Below, piece after piece: positions 41,020 through 49,311 of a DNA stretch of 64,000 nt. Made by a program: the position numbers and the translations under genes. The number at the start of each line of letters is the position of its first letter. The stretch's first letter is position 1. This stretch comes from UBA8337 sp965658615 (GTDB lineage: Bacteria; Pseudomonadota; Alphaproteobacteria; RS24), in contig CBFHSX010000003.1 of the NCBI GenBank assembly GCA_965658615.1, forward strand, positions 14,649 through 78,648. Direction: 5' to 3'. Below the pieces are notes generated by a model. The model ran no database searches, was not told where the DNA came from, and saw only the letters and a program-made list of their open reading frames with translations.

Positions 41020-41126
41020 GCGCGCGCTCCTTTTATCGGTCGTGAAATCATTTTTTTCATCTGTTTTGAGTATGGAAAGTTTGCCGCGCTTTGGCAAGTG
41101 TTTCGGCCCAAACAAGCCTGCGCCGT

Positions 41127-42563
41127 TTAGACGCTCTCTCGCAGATGCCCGCTCAGCGAATTGGCATGCGCGGCGGTGATTTCAACCTGCAGGATGCGGC
41201 CACGCATCGCTGCGGCCTGGGCGTCGAAATCGCCGGCCGGCAAGCTCACATGCACAGGCTGCAAATATGGGCTGCGGCCCGATATTTGGCCCGGCTGCTT
41301 GGACGGCTTGTCAAACAAGACCGGCAGGGTGCGCCCGATTTGCGCTTCGTTAAAGGCCACTTGCTGCGCGTTCAACAAGCCCTGCAAGGCCTGCAAGCGC
41401 GCACTTTTCACCGCCTCATCGACTTGCTGCGCTTCATCCGCCGCCGGTGTCCCCGGGCGCGGCGAATATTTAAATGAAAACGCCTGCGCATAGGTCACTT
41501 CTTCGACCAGCGCCATGGTGGCGGCGAAATCCTCATCCGTTTCGCCCGGAAAGCCGACAATAAAGTCGGATGACAGCGCCAGATCGGGCCGCGCGGCGCG
41601 AAACTCTTGGCATAGGGAAATATACTCAGCCGCACTGTGCTTGCGGTTCATCGCCTTTAAAATCTTATCCGAGCCGGCCTGCACAGGCAGGTGCAGATAA
41701 GGCATTAATTTGTCATTCGTGCCATGCGCGGCAATCAGCGCTGCATCCATATCGCGCGGATGGCTGGTGGTGAAACGCAAGCGCTCAATGCCGTCAATGC
41801 GGGCCAACTCATCCAGCAACCCGTCGAGCCGTAACCCGCTTTGCCGATCGGTCCAGGCATTGACATTTTGGCCCAAAAGCGTGATTTCCGAGACGCCCTC
41901 GCGCGCCAATGCCGCCGCCTCGGCGCATATATCGGCCGTATCGCGCGACACTTCTTCGCCGCGCGTATAAGGCACAACACAAAAAGTGCAAAACTTGTCG
42001 CAGCCCTCCTGCACAGTGACAAAAGCCGACGGGCTGCGCGTCACCGGCTTGCGGGCGGTTTGCTTGAGCGCCTCGAATTTTTCCGCCGCGGGAAATTCCG
42101 TGCGCACCAGCTTGGCCCGCTCGCCGCGCGCGCGTGTCGCGGCAATCTCGTCCAACATGGACGGCAATTGCTGGAAGGTTTGCGGCCCGAACACCATATC
42201 GACCACCGGCGCGCGCGATATCATCTCAGCACCTTCAGCCTGCGCCACACAACCGGCCACACCAATGACCATATCGGTGTTTTGTTCTTTTAAAGGGCGC
42301 AAGCGTCCAAGCTCGGAATAGACTTTTTCGGCCGCTTTTTCACGAATATGGCAGGTGTTCAAAATCACCATATCGGCGCCCTCGGGCGCATCGACCGGCC
42401 GATAGCCGGCTTCAGCCAGCGCCTCAGCCATGCGCTCGCTATCATAGACATTCATCTGGCAGCCATAGGTTTTGATATAGCAAGACTTACCATTGCGGAT
42501 GGGGTCATTGCCGATAGCGCTGCCTTTTGTGTGCGTCATATTTGGGGTCGCATTATCGCTCAT
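41127..42563 (-). CDS. miaB: tRNA-2-methylthio-N6-dimethylallyladenosine synthase MiaB
   Basis: 478 residues. The N-terminal UPF0004 domain carries three Fe-S cysteines (YGCQMN, NTCHIREKA, VAGCVAQAEG). The radical-SAM motif is CDKFCTFC, with VPYTRG after it. A C-terminal TRAM domain (about 395-460) follows. It adds a methylthio group to i6A37 of tRNAs reading UNN codons. A Shine-Dalgarno-like GAGAGC precedes ATG 42563, 9 bp after plsC. Confidence 0.97.
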   Translation of the reverse strand: MSDNATPNMTHTKGSAIGNDPIRNGKSCYIKTYGCQMNVYDSERMAEALAEAGYRPVDAPEGADMVILNTCHIREKAAEKVYSELGRLRPLKEQNTDMVIGVAGCVAQAEGAEMISRAPVVDMVFGPQTFQQLPSMLDEIAATRARGERAKLVRTEFPAAEKFEALKQTARKPVTRSPSAFVTVQEGCDKFCTFCVVPYTRGEEVSRDTADICAEAAALAREGVSEITLLGQNVNAWTDRQSGLRLDGLLDELARIDGIERLRFTTSHPRDMDAALIAAHGTNDKLMPYLHLPVQAGSDKILKAMNRKHSAAEYISLCQEFRAARPDLALSSDFIVGFPGETDEDFAATMALVEEVTYAQAFSFKYSPRPGTPAADEAQQVDEAVKSARLQALQGLLNAQQVAFNEAQIGRTLPVLFDKPSKQPGQISGRSPYLQPVHVSLPAGDFDAQAAAMRGRILQVEITAAHANSLSGHLRESV

Positions 42564-42572
42564 GCTCTCGCC

Positions 42573-43376
42573 TTACCGCTTTTCCGCATTTTCCACAAGA
42601 GGGGCCAGCGATTGCGGACGGCCTTGCGTGATGGCTTCCAGCCCCCCACTGACTTGCGCGTAAAGGATGCGGGTCATGGCTTTGCGGTCGGTTTTATGGG
42701 CAGTGCCGAGCGCCTCGTGGAACACCAGCTCGACCGTGATCGGTGGGCCGGCCAGCATAAAGAAAAGATGCGGCACAAGCGAAATATCGCCCAGCCAAGC
42801 ATAAGCCATTTTTTGACGCCGCCCCATGGCCATGTCATGCAAGCGCGTATAGGCCATGGTCATGGCCTGCACCGGAATATGCGGGGCGCTGGCAATGCCC
42901 GCCAAAAGCGTCGATTTAAACGGCAGCACTTTAATTCCGTCAGCATTTGTGCCCTCGGCGAAAATCACCATTGTGTCGCCCTGTTCGAGCCGCCGCGTCA
43001 GCTCATTGCCATCCGAAATATTGTGGCGCCCGCGCCGCCGATCGACAAAGACGGTGTGTTGCAGGCGCGCCAAATGGCCGAATAGCGGCCAACCACGCAC
43101 CTCCGATTTGGCAACGAAAGACAGCGGCATGAGCGTGCCGATAACGATAATATCAAACCAGCTTAAATGATTGGCAACGATGAGCGTGCCGGGCTTCGGC
43201 ATGGGTCCGGTGACCTGCAGCTTGACGCCCATCAAGCGCAGCATCAGCCGATGAAAGAGCAGCGGGATAAACGGCCAGAGGCGCGGCACGAATAAAAGCA
43301 CGGCCTGCAACGGCACCAGCGAAATGACCAGCGCCAAAAAGCCGCTCAGTCTGAAACCGATACGCAAAACACTCAT
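42573..43376 (-). CDS. plsC: 1-acyl-sn-glycerol-3-phosphate acyltransferase family protein
   Basis: 267 residues. An N-terminal membrane helix (about 8-35) precedes the acyltransferase domain with the HX4D motif NHLSWFDI (about 70-77), the FAEGTNADG glycerol-phosphate-binding motif and VKVLPFKSTL-like block III. It acylates lysophosphatidic acid or a related lysolipid at the inner membrane. Whether it is the main PlsC or an OlsA-type acyltransferase for ornithine lipids cannot be told here. Confidence 0.9.
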   Translation of the reverse strand: MSVLRIGFRLSGFLALVISLVPLQAVLLFVPRLWPFIPLLFHRLMLRLMGVKLQVTGPMPKPGTLIVANHLSWFDIIVIGTLMPLSFVAKSEVRGWPLFGHLARLQHTVFVDRRRGRHNISDGNELTRRLEQGDTMVIFAEGTNADGIKVLPFKSTLLAGIASAPHIPVQAMTMAYTRLHDMAMGRRQKMAYAWLGDISLVPHLFFMLAGPPITVELVFHEALGTAHKTDRKAMTRILYAQVSGGLEAITQGRPQSLAPLVENAEKR

Positions 43377-43384
43377 GATCCGTA

Positions 43385-43816
43385 TTAGCCGTCTTTTTTA
43401 TCGAGCGGTACGCCGTAAAGTTCCAGCCTATGATCGACCAGCCTATAGCCGAGCTTCTCGGCGACTTCGGCCTGCAAGCGCTCAATCTCTTCATTGGTGA
43501 ACTCGATTACCTTGCCGGTCTGAATGTCGATCAAATGGTCGTGATGGTCATCCGCCACCGGCTCGTAACGCGCGCGGCCATCGCCGAAATCATGCCGTGT
43601 CAAAATGCCGGCCTCTTCAAACAGCCGCACCGTGCGGTAAACGGTGGCGATGGAAATCGCCGCATCCTGCGCGGCAGCGCGGCGATAGACTTCCTCAACA
43701 TCGGGATGGTCATTGGCGGCCGATAACACACCGGCAATGACGCGGCGCTGGTCGGTCATGCGCATGCCGGCTTTGCTCGCCAGCGCTTCAATATCGGTGT
43801 TTAGTTGCTCTGCCAT
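43385..43816 (-). CDS. Fur family regulator (Fur/Mur type), cysteine-free
   Basis: 143 residues. DNA-binding winged helix (about 15-85; MTDQRRVIAGVLSAANDHPDVEEVYRRA, SIATVYRTVRLFEEAGI) and a dimerisation domain with ADDHHDHLIDIQTGKVIEF (His91, His92, His94). There is no cysteine in the whole protein, so the CxxC structural zinc site of many Fur proteins is absent, as in alphaproteobacterial Fur/Mur. In this class iron control usually lies with Irr and RirA and this protein often senses manganese (Mur). The metal is inferred. Confidence 0.92.
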   Translation of the reverse strand: MAEQLNTDIEALASKAGMRMTDQRRVIAGVLSAANDHPDVEEVYRRAAAQDAAISIATVYRTVRLFEEAGILTRHDFGDGRARYEPVADDHHDHLIDIQTGKVIEFTNEEIERLQAEVAEKLGYRLVDHRLELYGVPLDKKDG

Positions 43817-43834
43817 GTGTTTTCTTTATCACAT

Positions 43835-44269
43835 TCACTTCGGGAAATCACCCTGCATCAAGACGCCATCAACACGCCCGCCATCGGGTTTTTTATAATA
43901 GGCTTTGCGGTTTCCTGTTTCCCGAAAACCACAGGCTTCATAAAGCTGCCGCGCGCCCTGATTATCGGCGGCAACCTCAAGAAACAGTCGCCGCACACAA
44001 AGCGTTGCCACACTATGGGCGATCAAGGCCGAGGCCAGCCCGGTGCGCCGCGCCTTTGGCTGCACGGCAAGGGTCAGGATCTCAGCCTCGTCATCGGCGA
44101 GCCTTTGCAGCAGGATAAACCCGTCATTTGTGCCAAAGGCTTGCGCGCCGGAATTGGCCAGCAAATCGGCAAAGGCGGAGGCCGACCAGATCGCCGCCTT
44201 ATCGGCAAAAGCCGCTTCGTGCAGGCGCGCCATGGAGCCGGCGTCATCGAGACGGACGATTTTGTGCAT
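43835..44269 (-). CDS. rimI: Ribosomal-protein-alanine N-acetyltransferase (RimI-like GNAT)
   Basis: 144 residues from ATG 44269, which overlaps the tsaB stop by one base (TAATG). GNAT fold with acetyl-CoA-binding motif LAVQPKARRTGLASALI and the C-terminal RQLYEACGFRETGNRKAYYKKPDGG. RimI acetylates the N-terminus of S18. Its coupling to tsaB is conserved across bacteria. Confidence 0.92.
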   Translation of the reverse strand: MHKIVRLDDAGSMARLHEAAFADKAAIWSASAFADLLANSGAQAFGTNDGFILLQRLADDEAEILTLAVQPKARRTGLASALIAHSVATLCVRRLFLEVAADNQGARQLYEACGFRETGNRKAYYKKPDGGRVDGVLMQGDFPK

Positions 44270-44955
44270 TATTTGGCCCGCTCGGGAAATTTGGCGCGAT
44301 TTGGCAGGGTCGCATCGGGCGGGCGCAAATAAAGCGGCGATGGCAAGGGTGGCTTGTCCCAATCCGGATCGGCGCTTGCCAGGGCTGCAAGATACGCCGC
44401 TTGCGGCCAATCCGGCGCATCGAGAACATGCGCCTCACCCCCCTGCGCTGCCGCCAAATCCCGCAGGGCCGGCGCACTACTGCCCAAAACACCAAAACGC
44501 GCCGCGCCCATCAACGCCAAAGCCGCTTCACCGGCGAGCGCCTGCGCCGCGCCAAATGGCGTGCGGCTTGCATCAAAGCCCTGCGCGTAAAAAATATCGC
44601 GGCGTGCATCGACGCCGACCAAAACCGGCCCATCATGCACCGCCGCCAGCGCCATAACATGCAGGCTGCCATAAGCTTTAAGCGGCTTATCGAGCGCCAA
44701 AGCCAGCCCGCGCATGGCCGACAGGCCGACACGCGTGCCGGTAAATGTGCCGGGGCCATGCGTCACCGCCAGCCGGTCAATATCGCGCATGGCCAGTTTT
44801 GCGTCCGCCATAACGCGCTCAATCATCGGGATCAGGGCTTCGGCATGGCCTTTGCGCATCGCCATCAAATCCTCGGCCAGCACACCCCCGCGATAGGCCG
44901 CGACGGAACACGCGCCTTGCGTGGTGTCACAGGCGAGGATGAGCGGCGCGGTCAT
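44269..44955 (-). CDS. tsaB: tRNA t6A biosynthesis protein TsaB (YeaZ)
   Basis: 228 residues. Begins MTAPLILACDTTQGACSVA, an ASKHA-type N-terminus, followed by GHAEALIPMIERVM and the signature RLAVTHGPGTFTGTRVGLSAMRGLALAL. With TsaD and TsaE it forms the complex that transfers threonylcarbamoyl to A37 of ANN-decoding tRNAs. It is the scaffold subunit and lacks catalytic residues of TsaD. Confidence 0.95.
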   Translation of the reverse strand: MTAPLILACDTTQGACSVAAYRGGVLAEDLMAMRKGHAEALIPMIERVMADAKLAMRDIDRLAVTHGPGTFTGTRVGLSAMRGLALALDKPLKAYGSLHVMALAAVHDGPVLVGVDARRDIFYAQGFDASRTPFGAAQALAGEAALALMGAARFGVLGSSAPALRDLAAAQGGEAHVLDAPDWPQAAYLAALASADPDWDKPPLPSPLYLRPPDATLPNRAKFPERAK

Positions 44956-44967
44956 TCGACAACCGAA

Positions 44968-45558
44968 TTATAGAATGTCGCAGGCATCGTCAAAAGCGAG
45001 GCGCGGCAGACGCCCGAACAGCGCCTCAGGATTGCCGCGACCAATATTGCACAACATGTTTGACTTGAAGCGACCATCGGGGAAAAACGCAGCATCGACA
45101 CCGGCCGCGTCAAAACCCGAAATCGGCCCAACATCGAGGCCCAAGGCGCGCACGGCCATCATAAAATAAGCCGCTTGCAGCGAACCATTGCGCATTGCCG
45201 TTTCGGCCGCAAAGGCCTCAGACCCTGTAAACCATTCACGCGCCGACGGGTCGTGCGGGAATAATTCAGGGATACGGTCGTAAAACTTCATATCATTGGC
45301 GATGATGACACAGGCCGAAGCGGCCATGATTTTCGGCTGATTGCTCTCCATGGCAAAGGGGGCAAGCTTGGCCTTGGCCTCCTGTGAGCGCACAAAGACA
45401 AGGCGGGCCGGGCAGCAATTGGCGCTGGTCGGGCCCATTTTCATCAGATCATAAATCGCCCCCAGCGCGGCATCATCCAGCGCGTGCGGTTCAAAATCAT
45501 TGTGCGATCGGGCCTCATTAAACAATAAGTCCAGACCGGCTTGGTTCAAGGTCGCCAT
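44968..45558 (-). CDS. Nitroreductase family protein (RutE/HadB-like)
   Basis: 196 residues, FMN-dependent nitroreductase fold. It matches the RutE/malonic semialdehyde reductase subgroup, with ALDLLFNEARSHN-like start, MKMGPTSANCCPARLVFVRS, KIMAASACVIIANDM and a GLDVGPISGFD flavin-proximal segment. RutE reduces malonic semialdehyde in pyrimidine breakdown, but no other rut gene is in the window, so it may serve another substrate. It lies between nfuA and tsaB with gaps of 8-12 bp. Confidence 0.88.
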   Translation of the reverse strand: MATLNQAGLDLLFNEARSHNDFEPHALDDAALGAIYDLMKMGPTSANCCPARLVFVRSQEAKAKLAPFAMESNQPKIMAASACVIIANDMKFYDRIPELFPHDPSAREWFTGSEAFAAETAMRNGSLQAAYFMMAVRALGLDVGPISGFDAAGVDAAFFPDGRFKSNMLCNIGRGNPEALFGRLPRLAFDDACDIL

Positions 45559-45566
45559 AAATACTC

Positions 45567-46130
45567 CTACAGGACGGCGCGCACTTCGGTGACCGAAGGC
45601 ACATAATGTTTCAAAAGATTTTCAACGCCTTGTTTCAGCGTCGCCGTGGCCGACGGGCAGCCGGCGCAAGCCCCGCGCAAATGCAAGGAAACCACGCCAT
45701 CTTCATAATCATGAAAGACAATATCGCCGCCATCTTGCGCCACCGCCGGTCGCACGCGCGTATCGAGGATTTCTTTAATGGCTTTGACCACCTCGCTATC
45801 CTCGCCCGTCAGTGCCCCGGCCGGGCCGCTTGCCGCTTCATGACCGGCATGCATGATCGGCCGTGCGGCGACAAAATGCTCCATAATGACCTGCAATATG
45901 GCCGGCTTGATATGCTGCCATTCAGTCTCGCCTTTTGACACGGCGATAAAATCACCGCCCAAAAAAACCGAACTGACATCATCAATGGCAAATAGCGCTT
46001 CGGCCAAAGGCGAGGCGCTTGCCGCTTCGGCATTGGGGAAATCAGCCGGCGGTTGATCGCCCATCACCTCGCGACCGGGCAGAAATTTCAGCGTTGCCGG
46101 ATTGGGTGTGTCTTCGGTTTGAATAAACAT
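45567..46130 (-). CDS. NfuA/NifU-like iron-sulfur cluster carrier
   Basis: 187 residues. The N-terminal Nfu_N domain (about 1-90) begins MFIQTEDTPNPATLKFLPG. The C-terminal NifU domain carries the cluster-binding CAGC of LRGACAGCPSATATLKQGVE (Cys155, Cys158). Such proteins bind a [4Fe-4S] cluster at the dimer interface and pass it to targets such as lipoyl synthase, aconitase or MiaB. Upstream (46131-46198) there is TATATA with a poor -35, so it may have its own promoter. Confidence 0.95.
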   Translation of the reverse strand: MFIQTEDTPNPATLKFLPGREVMGDQPPADFPNAEAASASPLAEALFAIDDVSSVFLGGDFIAVSKGETEWQHIKPAILQVIMEHFVAARPIMHAGHEAASGPAGALTGEDSEVVKAIKEILDTRVRPAVAQDGGDIVFHDYEDGVVSLHLRGACAGCPSATATLKQGVENLLKHYVPSVTEVRAVL

Positions 46131-46198
46131 GTCTAACCTCTTTATTTGGCTTTTATATAGGTCAGTGGCGTTGAAATTGCGAGCTTTAACCGGCAGAT

Positions 46199-46675
46199 TT
46201 AGGTCAGCGCGTCAATTTCATCATCGGATAAATCGCCCGGCACAATCGTCACCGGAATATGCACGGCCGATTTACCGGCCCCGATTGACGAGACCAGCGG
46301 GCCCGGGCCTGCAGCACCGACCGCGGCGGCCAGCACGAGGGTCGAGATCGATTTATCCTCGTCAATCAAGCGGGCGATTTCTTCGGCCATTTGGCCATGT
46401 CGGATATGCGTCTTCGGTTTGTCACCGCCCAGCAATTCGACCAGGCCGACACATTCGGCCAGGATTGCTTCGGCTTCGGCCTGCGCTTCTTCTTTCATCA
46501 ACGAGCCGACGCCGAGCCAATGTTCATGGCTTTCGGGCTCAATGACCAGCAGAAGCGCCACATTGCCGCCCGTGCCATGGGCGCGGCGCGCGGCAAAGCG
46601 CAAAGCCGCATGGCTTTCAGGCGTGCCGTCCACAACAACAAGAAATTTGCGCTGCAAATGTTGATTAATATCCAT
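46199..46675 (-). CDS. Universal stress protein (UspA family)
   Basis: 158 residues. Rossmann-like USP domain: N-terminal FLVVVDGTPESHAALRFAARRA with the conserved Asp and the C-terminal ATP-type loop region STLVLAAAVGAAGPGPLVSSIG...IPVTIVPG. The G-2x-G-9x-G(S/T) ATP motif is only partly recognisable. The role is unknown beyond the stress-protein fold. Located between trpS and the NfuA gene as in rhizobia. Confidence 0.9.
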   Translation of the reverse strand: MDINQHLQRKFLVVVDGTPESHAALRFAARRAHGTGGNVALLLVIEPESHEHWLGVGSLMKEEAQAEAEAILAECVGLVELLGGDKPKTHIRHGQMAEEIARLIDEDKSISTLVLAAAVGAAGPGPLVSSIGAGKSAVHIPVTIVPGDLSDDEIDALT

Positions 46676-46724
46676 GTCGCAAATGCTGCCATGCTTGGCC
46701 GCGCTTTAACAAGCAAAAAGCGGC

Positions 46725-47729
46725 TTAGCTGCCCAGAAAACCGACCAGCTTGCGCACATCGGCCATAATCGGTTCGGCCAGAGCACGAGCGCGTTCGGCA
46801 CCATCCGCCAATAGGGCATCGACATGCGCCGGGTCATTATTCAGCCGCGTCATCTCCGCGCCAATCGGGGCGATTTTTTCAACCGCCAGTTCGGCCAGCT
46901 CGTTTTTCAACACTGAATATTGCGCGCCGGCAAAGCGGGTGACCGCGGCCGCCAAGGGCATATCGGCCAGCGCCGCATAAATGCCCAAAAGATTGGCCGC
47001 TTCAGGGCGTTCCGCCAGCTCTTCTTCACCCGCCGGTAGCGCATCCGGGTCAGATTTGGCTTTGCGGATTTTTTTGGCAATCGCATCGGCATCATCCAGC
47101 ATGGTGATGCGCGACAGATCTGACGGGTCGGATTTCGACATTTTTTTGCTGCCGTCGCGCAAGCTCATCACCCGCGTCGCCGGACCTTGGATCAGCGGTT
47201 CAGGCTGCGGGAAAAACCCCTCAACATTAAAATCATTATTGAATTTTTGGGCAATATCACGCGCCAATTCCAGATGCTGCTTCTGGTCTTCACCGACCGG
47301 CACATGGGTGGCTTTGTACAGCAGAATATCGGCCGCCATCAGATTGGGATAAACATAAAGGCCGACCGAGGCATTTTCGCGGTGCTTGCCGGCTTTTTCC
47401 TTAAACTGCGTCATGCGGTTGAGCCAACCCATACGCGCCACGCAATTCAGCACCCAAGCCAGTTCGGCATGTTGCGGCACTTGCGCTTGATTAAACACGA
47501 TATGGTTTTTCGGGTCGACCCCGGCGGCGATGAAAGCAGCCGCCACTTCGCGCGTATTGGCCGCCAATTCGGCCGGGTCTTGAAATACGGTAATGGCGTG
47601 CAAATCGACGACGCAATACAGGCACTCATGGGTCTCCTGCAGGGCGACAAAATTGCGGATGGCGCCGAGATAATTGCCCAAATGCAAATTGCCGGTCGGC
47701 TGCACACCGGAAAGAACGCGTGGCGTCAT
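46725..47729 (-). CDS. trpS: Tryptophanyl-tRNA synthetase
   Basis: 334 residues, class I synthetase. The HIGH-like motif is GNLHLGNYLGA (about 13-23) and the KMSKS motif is KKMSKSDPSDL (about 196-206). GEDQKQHLELARDIA is the tryptophan/tRNA-site segment. It charges tRNA-Trp. It follows murJ by 34 bp, and no leader peptide or T-box was seen. Confidence 0.98.
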   Translation of the reverse strand: MTPRVLSGVQPTGNLHLGNYLGAIRNFVALQETHECLYCVVDLHAITVFQDPAELAANTREVAAAFIAAGVDPKNHIVFNQAQVPQHAELAWVLNCVARMGWLNRMTQFKEKAGKHRENASVGLYVYPNLMAADILLYKATHVPVGEDQKQHLELARDIAQKFNNDFNVEGFFPQPEPLIQGPATRVMSLRDGSKKMSKSDPSDLSRITMLDDADAIAKKIRKAKSDPDALPAGEEELAERPEAANLLGIYAALADMPLAAAVTRFAGAQYSVLKNELAELAVEKIAPIGAEMTRLNNDPAHVDALLADGAERARALAEPIMADVRKLVGFLGS

Positions 47730-47763
47730 AATGCTCTCCTCACATTTGGCCCCTTATCGCGCA

Positions 47764-49311
47764 TCATGCGCGCCCGCGCAAGCGCGCGACATCAGACCGC
47801 CGCACCGCCCCAAAGCCGAAAGCCAGCAGCGCGAAAACAATGGCACCGCCAAGGATCATCGCCGCCAGCCATGCTGCCAAAGGGGCGCCTTGCGGCGCGG
47901 CAAAAATATGGCTTGCATGACCCAGCGCAACGGCCATGCCGATGGCGGCCGCCATTTGTCCGCCCAGCCGCAACACCAGCGCGCCATCGGGCCGCCAAAT
48001 GCGACGCGCCGCCAAGCGCACCAGCATCAGCGCCAGCGTCACATAACCGGCCGCCGACGTGGCCAGCGCAATGGCCAGCGCACCGTAGGTTTTAAAGAAG
48101 ATCAGCGACAATGTGATATTGACCGCGACGCCCACCGCGCCATCGATCAATGGCGCGCGTGTGTCCTTGCGGGCAAAAAATGACGGCTGCAAAGCTTTGA
48201 TAAACACAAAAGCCGGCAGGCCGATGCAAAAGCCGCGCAAGACCTGCGCGGTCACTTGCGTATCCCCGGCAGAAAACGCACCGCGCTCAAACAAGACGCT
48301 GATAATCGGCGCAGCCAAGGCGAAAAGACCGGCCGCCGCCGGCAGGGTCAAGAAACCGGCCGCCAGCAGCGCCATGGATTGGGTCTCGCGCGCCGCGTCG
48401 GCAGCACCTTCGGCCAAATGCCGCGCTAAAGCGGGCAGCAGAGCGACCGACAAAGCCACACCGATAACCCCCATGGGCAATTGATAGAGCCGGTCAGCAT
48501 AATAAAGCCACGCCGCCGCCCCGGCCTGCCCTGTAGCGATAGAGGTGCCGACCAAAAGATTGATTTGCCCGATACCGGCCGCCAAAATACCCGGCACAGC
48601 CAAGCCCCAAACCTGCCTGACCTCGGGCGTGAGGCGCGGGCGCACGGCGCGAAGCCGCAAGCCGGCGCGCCACGCCACGACAAAGACAAACACCAATTGC
48701 GCCAGACCGGCCAGCGCCACGCCCCAAATCAGATAATCGAGCGGCGCGCCGTTGAGCGCCATAGCCGCGACCATGGCGCCGATCAGCACAATATTCAGCA
48801 GGATGGGCGCAAAGGCGGCAGCAAAAAACCGCCCGGTCGCATTCAGCATGGCGGCAAAAAGCGACATCAGCGACATGGCGATAAGATAGGGAAAGGCGAT
48901 GCGCGCATAATGCACGGCCAGCTCAAATTTCGCCGCATCGCCGGCAAAGCCCTGCGCCAAGGCCAGCACCAAAGCCGGCATGAAAATCTGCGCCAATAAG
49001 GTAAACACCGCTAAAGCGGCGAGCAGCACGGAGAAGAGTTGCGCTGCAAAAGCCAACGCCGCCGCCGTGCCGTCGCGCGCCAGCCTCTCGGTAAATAGCG
49101 GCACAAAAGCCGCATTAAATGCCCCCTCGGCAAATAAGCGGCGAAACAGATTGGGCAGACGAAACGCAATGACGAAAATCTCCGCCAAAGGCCCGGCGCC
49201 CAAAAGCGCGGCGATAAAAATATCGCGGATAAAACCGGTAATCCGACTGGCCATGGTGGCGCCGCCGACAATCGCCGCATTGGACAAAAGACGCGCCGGC
49301 TTCTCGCTCAT
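47764..49311 (-). CDS. murJ: Lipid II flippase MurJ (MviN)
   Basis: 515 residues with about 14 predicted membrane helices. The family N-terminus ARLLSNAAIVGGATMASRITGFIRD and FRLPNLFRRLFAEGAFNAAFVP (residues about 50-71) are clear. It flips lipid-linked peptidoglycan precursor across the inner membrane. Its ATG overlaps the glnD stop (TGATG), so translation is coupled; glnD-murJ-trpS is a conserved alphaproteobacterial order. Confidence 0.97.
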   Translation of the reverse strand: MSEKPARLLSNAAIVGGATMASRITGFIRDIFIAALLGAGPLAEIFVIAFRLPNLFRRLFAEGAFNAAFVPLFTERLARDGTAAALAFAAQLFSVLLAALAVFTLLAQIFMPALVLALAQGFAGDAAKFELAVHYARIAFPYLIAMSLMSLFAAMLNATGRFFAAAFAPILLNIVLIGAMVAAMALNGAPLDYLIWGVALAGLAQLVFVFVVAWRAGLRLRAVRPRLTPEVRQVWGLAVPGILAAGIGQINLLVGTSIATGQAGAAAWLYYADRLYQLPMGVIGVALSVALLPALARHLAEGAADAARETQSMALLAAGFLTLPAAAGLFALAAPIISVLFERGAFSAGDTQVTAQVLRGFCIGLPAFVFIKALQPSFFARKDTRAPLIDGAVGVAVNITLSLIFFKTYGALAIALATSAAGYVTLALMLVRLAARRIWRPDGALVLRLGGQMAAAIGMAVALGHASHIFAAPQGAPLAAWLAAMILGGAIVFALLAFGFGAVRRSDVARLRGRA

